Shown here: positions 54,534-64,000 of the stretch, piece after piece
How the letters are laid out: the number at the start of each line of letters is the position of its first letter
How positions within the stretch are numbered: position 1 is the first letter of the stretch
From: Alternaria dauci
Lineage: Eukaryota > Ascomycota > Dothideomycetes > Pleosporales > Pleosporaceae
Assembly: GCF_042100115.1 (NCBI RefSeq)
Contig: NC_091272.1
Location: 3,100,001 to 3,164,000, forward strand
Direction: 5' to 3'
Length of the DNA: 64,000 nt
The notes under the pieces: generated by a model
Told to the model about the DNA's origin: nothing
The model's input: the letters and a program-made list of their open reading frames with translations, nothing else
The model's database searches: none
Position numbers and translations under genes: made by a program

Positions 54534-56048
54534 ATTGCTATCTGGTCCAGTCTTTGATATGACTGTTGAGAGGGATATGGCTGGTAGAATGCGCAAGTTG
54601 TATATATCTGAATTTAGTTGCAAGCCACTTCGTACCACACTTGAAGCTTCTGTGATGTTATGGCGCATAACTACAAGCATACTTATCCTACCACAGCTAG
54701 TCTCCGGTCAGATTGTTCCAAGAAAGTGTTTCCATTCCAGAATACCATTGCCATTCGGGGACGGCGAGTGATGTAAGAGGGCGAGGTATTAGGAATCACA
54801 AGCGACCACCTCGAAAGGGACGCTAGGTTTGGACGCGTTCCTGGAATGAGGTTTGTGGTTTTCGATTCGCCTATCGTATGCGAAGGTTAAAATATAATCT
54901 CTGGCAACTATCGGTCAGTTGTATCAGCTTGAGTAGCATCTGTGAGTTTGGTGTTTCATAGTTGTTCGCTCGCGCAATGTGCATCGGGACGGTCGGCTTT
55001 GCCTCGCCGTGTCGCCATGGATAAGACGCGAGCTTATCGATAAAAGTGCGTCATTGGCCCAGTTAGGAAACGTGTTCCGATAAGCTCTTTCCTCCTTGGT
55101 ATGTTTAAAATTACACCAGTGTTACTACGACGAGAGACCGTATACACTCTATCTTGTCGACCACTACGCGTGCGTTGATGCAGTCATCCAGGATTTTACC
55201 AATGTCAAACCTGCTGATCGGTCGCGAATGCTCGGAGCTCAAAGTGGTACTGGTCAGGCCCACCGCCTCTACGACTCACGCATATCGCGCTTTCTTCCGT
55301 TCATGCGCTCATCACAGCCGCTCTTAGTCTGCTGCGCTTCTCCAGTTTCAACAATGTTGAAGATGTGCGCTGCCTGTCTGCCCCGATGTTGCCCACAGGT
55401 CTTCTTACTCTCGGCTTCAGATGACATGCCGCAAGCATTGGCAAGGGCGACTTCTCGGCCCTCACTAAAGGATGTTGAGGAGCGTACCCAAACAAGCTCC
55501 CTCGCAACCGCGGCAATAGAATAGACGCACTAGTATTGTTAAGGCTCTTCCAAAGTCTAAAAAAGTAAGACGGAATAGCAACAATCAGTAATCCGTCTCA
55601 CAAGGCAGTTTCTCAAAAACCGTACATCCATGCGCTACGGCCCCGAGTAGCAGGCCCAAACAGGACCGGAGTAAACAGCCCACATGCGCTATACCGAATA
55701 TAGCCAGCACAGCCACCCCCTTCGTGATGTTGATTGGTCACAATCCGTACTCGGGGGACGCAGGATTCGGCTGTCTCATGCTACTGCTGGGCCTTTTTGT
55801 TATCGATTCGAAGAGATGGATCAATTGGATGGCAGTGCCACAAGGCGTTATGTGTGTATACGCGGCTTCAATGCAGCTGCGACATGTACTTTTGTTGTTG
55901 CCTGGGGGACAGTGCGACAGCTTTATACTTCGTACTGGACTTGTCAGGCTAATAGGCTCAACTTCTCTTCGTTATACAGTACCGTTCATCTCTATCAAAC
56001 AGTAACACTATTCACCTCGACCTGCACCCCGAAACACGAAAGCCTAAG
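54534..56048. other. 1.5-kb intergenic region
   Basis: No convincing gene. Frames at 55096-55524 and 55684-56052 (plus) lack domains. A perfect 10-bp inverted repeat, GAGCTTATCG at 55030-55039 and CGATAAGCTC at 55078-55087, encloses 38 bases; its halves contain GATA cores. Confidence 0.45.
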
Positions 56049-56768
56049 ATGACTATGGTTCAAGAACGCCCTCTACGTATCCTCACCCTCCTTACCAGCG
56101 CCCTCGCAACACCTCTCCTCATTGCCACGACAGTCGTATCCCTCCAGTCTCGTTACTGGTACTCACACCGCGATGTAACGGCCTTCTGTTTTGGCTACGT
56201 GCCACTCGTCATGACCGCTGTGGCGTCTGCTGTCAGCATTCTCCATCAACGACGGCGCGGTACTGTACCGGGGCCCAGATTCACTATTCTAGACGGGCTG
56301 GCGGGTATCGTGTATCTGGCCATACTCATTCCGATTTGGGCGGTCGAGGTTGGCGAACTGGGAGCACCGGGATATGGCCTATTGGCAGGATATACAACAG
56401 CCCCTATGATCGTCAATATGTAAGTGGTGTTGAAGGTTGGTAAGCAGGTCATTAGCTAACATCTTGTTAGGTTCGTTCACTTTTACTTCTTCGCTCTCAA
56501 GGCTCGATCAATGTTGTCTTCATTTGCTGCTCCCGAGGTGCACGAATGCCCTAACTGCCACAACAACTTCACAGTGGGCGCCCAACAGACCAGGGAGACA
56601 AACAAGGGTGGAGAGCGGTACAGTCTGTTGCGCGGAGAGGACTACCTCGATACCGACGCTGACGCGGAGCCATACATCGATGCAAGCGCTAGACCATCCG
56701 AGGAGCAGCTTCGGCCTGAATGCGACGTCAAGGATGAAGGTAAAGGGAAGGCCATGATCGATGTGTGA
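56049..56768 (+). CDS. Four-pass membrane protein with cytosolic tail
   Basis: Two exons (56049-56419 and 56471-56768, intron 51 nt, phase 2) encode 222 residues. Four hydrophobic segments of about 20 residues are visible: L-T-L-L-T-S-A-L-A-T-P-L-L-I-A, F-G-Y-V-P-L-V-M-T-A-V-A, L-A-G-I-V-Y-L-A-I-L-I-P-I-W and the segment through M-F-V-H-F-Y-F-F-A-L that crosses the splice. This size and layout resemble fungal MARVEL-like proteins. The C-terminal 80 residues are hydrophilic and acidic, with a C-P-N-C near their start. Function unknown. Confidence 0.82.
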
Positions 56769-57088
56769 GCGATGGCTTGGCCCAGTTAGTGTACAAGATA
56801 TATGCTAGTCATGCAGCAGAATACCTGGAAGGGTAGGAGAAGAAGAGGGGCTGATTTAGCGAGCTTGGAGATGTTAAGAAAGAACGCCCATACACGGAGG
56901 CGGTGATCCGTCAAAGATCTGAGAGGATAACTTTCGCGCCGCGGCGTTTGATGAATGTGAAATAGACATAGAAATTCTCTTTGCTAACTCTGTGATGGTA
57001 CTCTGAAATCCACAAACGCCATATTGTATTACAATCTCAATTTGGTCTATGTACACAATCTCTCTGGTCTAGGGGCCCGGGGGTCCCT
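56769..57088. other. Convergent 3' ends
   Basis: Lies between two convergent genes and presumably holds both 3' untranslated regions and polyadenylation sites. No other feature is seen. Confidence 0.5.
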
Positions 57089-57701
57089 TTAATCGCAATC
57101 CTCGGCCTTCTGAGCCAAGCGTTCTGGGAATACCTCGCCTTGATCCCACTAAAAGTTGCGGAGTTAGTAAAGATTCTGTTCCTGCACAAATGCGAAACTT
57201 ACGTGCTCGACAATGCATCCGCCCTCCCAACGATACCGGTCAACAACTTCTCCAAACCCCTGAGTTTGGTAGTTGAGCCAGCTTTGCGGCATTTCAAAAG
57301 CTGTACGTGTCGGGGTAATGTTCTGCGCAGCCCAAATTGGGGCAAGAAGGTTCCAGGCAGAGTCAGATCCGTTCTGCGCGGCGGGGTTGTGGTTCTATTC
57401 AAGGTTTGGTTAGTCGCCGTTAATCCTTTTGCAAGCGTCACAATTCTCTTACGATATAGTCCAGCGAGATGTATTCGAACGCCTCGCTGATATCTTGCTT
57501 GTAGATAAAGGCTTGGGCAAAGGCTTCAGCGCGTTTCTTTGTCTCTTTCTCGGTCGTGTTCATCACGCGCTCGCATGGTGCTGGCTTTACAGGAGCCGCC
57601 TGGCGTGCTTCAAGTGCGGCTGATCTGCTGTGTAGATCGGCTGGAGCAGCCATAACGGCTAGGGGTGCAAGCAATGCAGAGGCAAGAATGGTGAAGTGCA
57701 T
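57089..57701 (-). CDS. Secreted SnoaL-like (NTF2-fold) protein
   Basis: Three exons (57701-57453, 57394-57203, 57148-57089; introns 58 and 54 nt, all phase 0) encode 166 residues. The signal peptide is M-H-F-T-I-L-A-S-A-L-L-A-P-L-A-V-M-A. The domain begins A-E-A-F-A-Q-A-F and Y-I-S-L-D-Y-I-N-H-N-P-A-A, continues with W-N-L-L-A-P-I-W, and has C-I-V-E-H-W-D-Q near the end. The D-Y-I-x-H-N-P and V-E-H-W-D motifs are typical of SnoaL-like predicted cyclases or aldol-condensation proteins. Whether it is enzymatic is unknown. It is extracellular by its signal peptide. The promoter has a TATA-containing palindrome. Confidence 0.88.
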
Positions 57702-58722
57702 GTTGAAGATGGTTTCGAAGCGGTATACTGAAGCGATGTGCTGTGAAGCTGGAATATCAAAACGGGAAACAACGTGCAAATAAGTATATACTTATACTAT
57801 AAACATGTACCTGAGTACCATCAATATACCTCGCACAGACCTACGATTAACGCCAAACTGACAATTAACGCCGCAATCTCCTTGATTAATTCGCCTAGTT
57901 GCCCCACCGGCTGTATTCCGGGGTAACATATGTGGCGGTTTCGCCATTTGTGGCTTCAGCTTTGTCGCAGCCTTGGTATGTTCTCGACGGCTTGTGTAGT
58001 AACCGGCAGTTGTTGTATAGGCGTATTTGTAATTGATCTTGTTTGTAGGGCTAGGACACGAACAGGTTCAAATGAAGGGGACACGAATTTGACCGAGGCT
58101 TGATGACGTTGGCGCATGGGTTGTGGGGCCAAGAACGCGGAAAACCTGACTCAATCAGCACCTAGCCGTTCGCCGCAAAACATCAGATAAGTGCTCTGGA
58201 ACGCTGAATGGAAGGTCGATGGCTTAGACTCCTGAAACTGGTCTGACCGACACTCCACATCCCTTGGCCATACCATAATACGCGCGTAAACCACCGAGAC
58301 CCTAGGTAGGTAATGACCACCTGCACTACGTGGATACGTCCACGGGTATCTCCATAACGAGAACATCAAGGCCCCTTCAGTCGTCGCCCCTTGGCCGACG
58401 GCATCTACCCGACATGACTACTATGTTCACCGTTTTCTATTGCACCACTCTGAACCAGCTCCATAAGCGTCCTCTCCAGGTGCACGGAAATAATCTTGTG
58501 CTCGTGGCCGGCTGCTCAATTCATGCAGGTGGACCACAACTGCTGTGGTAATTGCTAAGCTCATAGTCTAGGTAGCCCCTGATATACGCTGACTTCCTAC
58601 AGTGGCATGAGGTGCTCTAGTTTGTGTAAACATCCCCTCAGCCCAGACGCCATCACCTGGAAGCGTTCTGGCTTGCGCGACCACTCCCTTTGTCGCCGCG
58701 CAATTGGACCGGTGTCCAGGTT
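57702..58722. other. Intergenic region
   Basis: Contains the promoter of the SnoaL-like gene (minus) and the 3' flank of the BTB-like gene. From about 57830 to 58700 only short frames without recognisable content are seen. Confidence 0.45.
57781..57794 (-). promoter_or_regulatory. TATA-containing 14-bp palindrome
   Basis: TAAGTATATACTTA is a perfect palindrome 80 bases upstream of the SnoaL-like start codon, and is followed upstream by more TATA-rich sequence. It is a likely core promoter (TATA) region. Confidence 0.5.
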
Positions 58723-60600
58723 CTAATGTCCGTCTTCAGCTTCGTCCGTCATCTTAACAATCTTACTTGCCAGCCCAGGCACGGCCTTCAACCGTCCTCG
58801 AGCCTTCCCGCTGTCGCGAAGCATTTGCAATTTCTCCTTGATGATTGCTACCTTCTTGTCTTGCAACTCCGCAGTGTCCTTGACAAGATTCATTCCTTTG
58901 TCGCGATACTTCAGACCATCTAAGTTTTGAGTACGCTTCTTCCAATGCTTCGGGCCAGGGAAAAGCTGGGTATATACATAAGGTTCTCCTTGACTGCCAG
59001 CGCTCCTTCGGAAGAGATCGAGAGCCTTGCTGTACACCTCAGGAAGACGAACAATGATTGCATTGCAGTCTTCATCGTCTGATAGGCTCTCAGAGTCAGA
59101 GACCTTCATGTACTCCTTCCAGTCGTCATGCAGCTCTCGTTGAGTGTTCCGGAGCCTTGACTTGCTCTGTTCGCTCGACTCAAACCGTACACCCTCACGC
59201 GCTTTGTGGACCCCATGCTCGGTCTTCTGGAAGGTTACACTGTTAGCCCATAGCTTCCTCCTCTTACAATTATTAGACGGCTGTTCGCGCTTGGGAGGCT
59301 CGACTCGCTTCTTGGGTGTTGGTGGTGGGCTGATCAGCTCTCCCGAGGCGCTGGCGATTATTGACAGCGTTTCAGGTACGTTTGACTGGTAGCATCTTGT
59401 TCCTGAGCCTTCGTGATGATGGTGGTTTGAACAAATTGCGGCTGCGTTGTTCTTGCTCACTTCGAATACCGTGTCAGACTCCAGCTTCTCGATTAGCGTG
59501 CGCTTGACTTGCTGTGCCAACTGCCGAGCCCAGACGTTTTCAGCAACTCGAGAGTGTCTTCAGCTGCCATGACCAAAATGTCGGTGAAAAACTCAAAGCC
59601 CTTCTTATCGTGCCTCCAAAGAAAGTTCAAAAACGCAGGACTAATATCCGGAAGCTTGAACGCCGCTGTCACACCAGTTGTGGAGCGTCTCAGGTTCTGC
59701 TGGGGGTGATGTAGCTCCTCGTAAACTCGGTCAATGACCATATCGCAAACATCGAAAGCTCTCATGACATGTGCGAACATGTAGAGATCTTCCAGCTTGT
59801 CCATAGACCATTCTATCTCTGTGGCCAGGAGACCTGGGTGACCAACGTCCAAGATCTCGACAACATCGTGAGTAGGCAAGATGGACCGAGAAGCAGGCGA
59901 TATGCAAGCGACAAAGCGTGCGATCGTGCTGCCGTCTATGTCGTCTTCGTAAATAATCGTGTCGACGGTCGGATCCTCCATGATTGTATCGCATACAAAG
60001 ACACAGTGTTCGCCGGTTAGCGCACGGCTCAAGACAGGTCGAGTAGGATCTTCGCGTCGAGCATCCCCGATCTTCCGTTTGAAGCTGAGAGTGTCTTGTC
60101 CTGCTCGGCTGATCTTAAATCGCTCGATTTCCACACCTTCAGCCTGCAGATCGCCCGCATCCACTTGCTTGGGGACAAAATCGGGAGGACTGAAAACGTC
60201 AGTATCTACCTCTAAGGTGGTGTTAATATGGAGTTCCTTACTTCTCTCGCTTCTTCTCAAAATCGAAGATCAACATGTTTAATGTCGGTTCCGTCTTAAC
60301 CTTCCTCGAGAGAAGTCCCACCAAGCTTTTGTCCTGTTCACGAAGCAGCTTCACACGATCATTTTCCGTTTCCGTTTCCAAAACTTCCTCGAGTTCTCTA
60401 TAGACCCTTTTCTGCAGTTCTGACTTACGAGTCTGCTTGATATTGCGCGTCGAAAGGTCGTTGCTGCTCTGTGGCATATTGGTGAAGCTGGGCGTTGTCA
60501 CATCTACGTCGGCCGCTAGCAGGACCTTTCTCTTGGTTGGTATGTGTTCCTTTCCATGCAGTGTAGTTCCTCTAGAATGGTTGACTTCACGGCTTCCCAT
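58723..60600 (-). CDS. BTB-like protein with a frame change near 59.5 kb
   Basis: Exon 1 (60600-60242) and exon 2 (from 60189; intron 52 nt with GTAAGG donor and TTTCAG acceptor, phase 2) join cleanly. The N-terminus is basic and coiled. The middle looks BTB-like: E-H-C-V-F-V-C-D, a V-D-T-I-I-Y-E-D-D segment, then M-D-K-L-E-D-L-Y-M-F-A-H-V and D-I-S-P-A-F-L-N-F-L. This frame stops at 59493 (351 residues). An open frame without its own early ATG starts at 59520 and runs 265 codons to 58723. Either a 53-nt intron with a poor GTCATG donor (59573-59521) joins them into 590 residues, or a one-base shift has occurred, or the tail is a remnant. The tail has an S-D-S-E-S-L-S-D-D-E-D stretch. Family not certain. 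Confidence 0.65.
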
Positions 60601-61822
60601 ACTGTATATGGTCACAGTGATTCAGGTACCTAGGTATTACGTCGTGAGTTTGAACAGGAGTGAGAGTTGAGAAGCATAGAAAGGCGTGCGGTAACCAAGG
60701 TGAGAGCTCAACGTGCTATTAGAGCTCTTGAAATGGAAGAACACTTTCTCAATTCTCTGAGCGGGTTAAATGATGCTCGTGCGGTGTCATGCAAGGACAG
60801 AAGACATACCTAGTGTCGCTGCAAACAACGAAGTGAATGTGAAAAGGGGTGTTGAAATCAGCACATACTCCAGTCCTTCTCGATCCATGATTAGAACAGA
60901 GAGATATGCCATTTGCAATCAAGAGGAATGAAATAAAAAGAGATCAACGTGAATACGTGCCTGGGGTGTAGAGCCAAATGACCAAGCGCTGAAGGATGTG
61001 GAAACAACCTTGGAAGTGCACTCGCAATCATGTGCGTACATTTCATTTCCACCTCTTAATCTACCACTGTCTTGCGAATGATTTTTGGATACGGACTTTG
61101 CATGCCCAATTGATCGTTCCGGTGCTCAATTAGGAAGCTCACATGAGAAGACGCTTTGCCATTTGTAGTTAGTGGTCGCTGCAAATTTCCACAAGGGTCG
61201 TGCAGGAAGCGACCAGGTACCCGAGGTAGTCTCCCCTCTTCCCCCACATGACGAACGCGCGCCAACCTGCTTTTCTGTCGCGTCTTCTATGTCTCTCTCG
61301 TAACATACATAGCAAACAAGTAACCTACTTGAGCTTCGCTTCGTTCGATGTCCGACCGAGCCTTGAAAGATTCCCACCTCGGCGCGTGTTTGGCGCTGGC
61401 TTGTTGGCGCGAACCGCTGGATCAAACCCGATGTCCACCCGGGCGCTTAGCTGACTACATCATTGCACAATGACTTCGAGAGCTCGACAAACCCACTACG
61501 TCGGTATCGCCATGGATCAAAAGTGGAATGAGTGGTGCTGTGCCGCAATGTATTTTCGCAGAGAATAAATGCAGGTGCATGATGGACTAGATACGTGCAT
61601 GGCTTAAGTAGTCTGCGTCTGTCTACTTCTCTGATGCGTAGACCATATGTTAGAGTTTGAGTGTTGATCGCCATGAATTCAACGTCGGAGAGTCTTGTGT
61701 CCTCCATCGGAGCGTTTCCTCATGCTCGGCCTGCAGCTGATAACTCAGCTCCATGCACAGGTTAGATATCAAGCGTACATTAAAGACTTTGACGACTAAC
61801 AAAGTGGCAAGCACAATTACCG
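60601..61822. promoter_or_regulatory. Divergent promoter region
   Basis: 1.2 kb between the BTB-like gene (minus) and the DUF3433-type gene (plus). Short frames at 61056-61707 overlap on both strands and are not convincing. No repeat or RNA gene was recognised. Confidence 0.45.
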
Positions 61823-64000
61823 ATGGGTCACAAAGGGAGCTGGCTTCCACCCACTTTCCGATGGTATTTTCTGTTGGTTCCGATGATTACTACCGCAACC
61901 TTGGGCATTGCTATATCACTACTGGTTTGGTATTCCCAACGTCATTACGGAATTGGTGCAGATACTGGATCTTCTGCGATACTCTTCGGATGGCGCTTCA
62001 CACCAACCTTGTTAGCAGTACTGTACACCCAAACGACAGTCATTCTGTTCGAAGATGCAAAGAGGACGGAGCCGTTCGCAAGATTAGCCCAGGCACCTTT
62101 GGATGGCGTCAGCGCATACGGTACAGTGCTTCAGACACCAAGAGCATGGTGGGCTGTCTTTCTGGATATCACGTTCAAACGGAAGTCAATTGGCAGAACC
62201 AGCTGGTGTCTTATCTGCACCGCTCTCATCAACGTTGTGGCTCTTTTCGCTATATCCCCGTTGTCCTCCGCACTTCTTACATCTGAGGAGGTTGTAATCA
62301 CCAAGACGCTCGACATTAGCAAAACCATCCCTAGAGCCGACTTCCAACTGCCCATCGTCGCAAATAGGGAAACCTACTTCAGAACAACATCCTCACTATT
62401 GAGAAATCTGTCTACTTCCGCGTGGATCAAGGACACTTCTATCACTCTTCCATTTCGGCCATCAACGGATATAGCTCAGCTCGGTCCTAATTTGGTATCT
62501 CAGTTCAGTTCCTGGACAGCAGAGACGACGATCATTCATGCAGACCTAGAATGCCAGGATATGGCACTAGAGAGCGCCAATCTTGAACCGAAGAGGTACA
62601 AAGCCTACGATATCATGGGCCACGGACCGTACAAGGGAACGGAATCGATGGTGACTTTTGTCTTAACCTCGGACGATGGTTGCAGATACGAGATGACTGT
62701 TCATCCTGCAGTCAGTCCGGCCACGAATGGAGGGCTACTATGGACAAACACTTCTTCATTTTACGTTGAGGGTGGGGTATTACCTATTGGTAGGATACCT
62801 TTTCCTGCCAACGTCTCTTCAACTAGTCCATATGCACGCCACAATGCCTCCAAAGAATGCGCAGACCGCGACATCATCATCCTGAGCACTCCATGGACCA
62901 AGACTTTTGAGGTAGAGATGAACGAAGCCGCTGGATCAGGACTCGAGCCTAATCGGACCTACGAACGCTCGCCCGATTTCCGCATGAAGGCATTGCTCTG
63001 CCAATCACAGTACTCTCTGGAGAACCGTAATGTTACAACTTCAATAGGAAACAACAAAGAACCGAACATCACATCCATACAATCCGACGACATCCGACGC
63101 AAACCAGTCACGAAGGCGCTGATTGATATTCCCACGTTCGAATCGATGACACTACGAGATATTTGGAAAGATTACTTCAACGCAGAAAGCGTAGCGACAG
63201 ATGCAGGCAGTGCTTTTGGTGGGTATGAGGGCCCTTACTCGAATCCAAACGTTACAAATCCTGTTCCTAGATTCTTTGGACTTGGTCCGCTGCTTGGCGC
63301 CCTTTATACGTTCAATGTTACGCAAATGTTGGATGATGAAGCATTCGTAGCTGAGGCGGCAAGAGTCAAAGGGCGATTCTTTACGGAATGTCTTCGTGAG
63401 GCTCTCAGCGATCCGGATGCAACTGCTACCAGTATCGTCAAAGGACAGGCAACCATAACCGAGGACAGGGTTGTTGTACTCCGAGAAATTGGGATCGCTT
63501 TGGCCGTTCTCTTCCTGGTGTCTTTCTTGCTACTTGCCATGGTACTATGGGTCTCGCGGCTGTCATTTCGACCGCTCGACCTCAGCATAGACCCTGGTAG
63601 TTCTATCGGACATGCTATGTTGCTTCGGTCCCAACCACTACGGTCGTCAACCTTTCGTGATGATCATCGTGTAGCAAGCTATGAGTTTCATCAAACTTTG
63701 CGAAACGACACTTTCTACACGCAGAACGGTCGTTTACATACGGCAGACAATGGCAATCGTACAGCTACACGTAAGTTTGCAATTGCGAAATCATCAAAGC
63801 TGAGAACTGACAACGTACTCAACAGCTTCCGCAATCTCCGGGTCTTCTAGTTTTCGGCAGCCCCTGGTGATCCGCTTGCGCATGCTGCTCTCCCTTTCCT
63901 GCTTTCTTGTCCTTATCCTTGTGGCTGTCCTAGTACTAAACGCGTTTTCTGCTAGGTCTCGATTATCTCAGCTTGCTTTCGTTTATCAAGCCGATGTGTC
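61823..64000 (+). CDS. DUF3433-type membrane protein, truncated at window end
   Basis: Exon 1 (61823-63770) gives 649 codons. A GTAAGT donor and AACAG acceptor (intron 63771-63825, 55 nt, phase 1) lead into exon 2, which stays open to the window edge; reading straight through instead would stop at 63850. The N-terminus has two membrane segments (F-L-L-V-P-M-I-T-T-A-T-L-G-I-A and a second after W-R-F-T-P), followed by an R-x-A-Q-A-P motif. The layout of short membrane segments around long, N-glycosylation-rich loops (many N-x-S/T) fits fungal DUF3433 proteins, which usually exceed 1,000 residues. More membrane segments lie at about 580-600 and in exon 2 (L-V-L-I-L-V-A-V-L-V-L). Function unknown. 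Confidence 0.85.

Noticed and set aside
55096..55524. 142-codon frame in the gene-poor stretch
   Set aside because: Unusual composition and no domain; likely chance.
1..64000. CRISPR arrays, bacterial operons, rRNA genes, intact transposons
   Set aside because: The DNA is eukaryotic with spliceosomal introns; no regularly spaced repeats, rRNA sequence, transposase or reverse transcriptase motifs were seen.

Overview
The window is nuclear DNA of a filamentous ascomycete (Pezizomycotina). Genes carry one to four short introns (about 45-85 nt, GTRNGY-type donors, CTAAC-like branch points). The families present include SesA-like/NB-ARC/TPR NLRs, a Zn2Cys6 regulator, a DUF3433 membrane protein, Ser/Thr-rich secreted proteins and a UBC/F-box protein. 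A Dothideomycete (Pleosporales-like) origin is my inference from gene style, not shown directly. I found no tRNA, rRNA, CRISPR array or intact transposon. Intron coordinates below were worked out by hand from phase, splice consensus and protein continuity.

0-25 kb. Two housekeeping genes, the divergent pair SLH1 (Ski2-like ribosome-quality-control helicase) and YKT6 (SNARE), sit inside an accessory, defence-like region. Left of them are a gene with a C-x-H-P-x-H-P...C-P-x-C motif (2759-3805) and a solo TPR gene (4224-4985). Right of them are a paralogue of the motif gene (12498-14198) and two tandem NLR-type STAND genes (14324-17341 and 18170-21162). The two NLRs have identical lengths for exons 1 and 2 and share upstream sequence blocks. 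The second NLR has an in-frame TAG that cuts off its last TPRs. The solo TPR gene is collinear with exactly that cut-off region and the sequence before it. A Ser/Pro-rich gene of unknown function (22455 to about 24529) follows.

25-41 kb. This part holds a BTB-like protein and a transport/regulation group: an MCT-type MFS carrier, an SRPBCC protein, a divergent Zn2Cys6 factor and a purine-cytosine permease. Then come conserved genes for mitochondrial ribosomal protein mL50 and the SWR1-complex actin-related protein ARP6, a small conserved-looking protein, and a small secreted SH3-like protein.

41-57.7 kb. A UBC-fold/F-box fusion protein, a possible 46-residue protein with a microexon, a 1,155-residue secreted mucin-like protein with tandem repeats, a secreted protein of unknown function, a hidden three-exon candidate gene, degenerate direct repeats, a bacterial-type (streptogrisin-like) secreted serine protease, a four-pass membrane protein and a secreted SnoaL-like protein.

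57.7-64 kb. A BTB-like gene whose reading frame shifts near 59.5 kb, and a DUF3433-type membrane protein cut by the right edge of the window.
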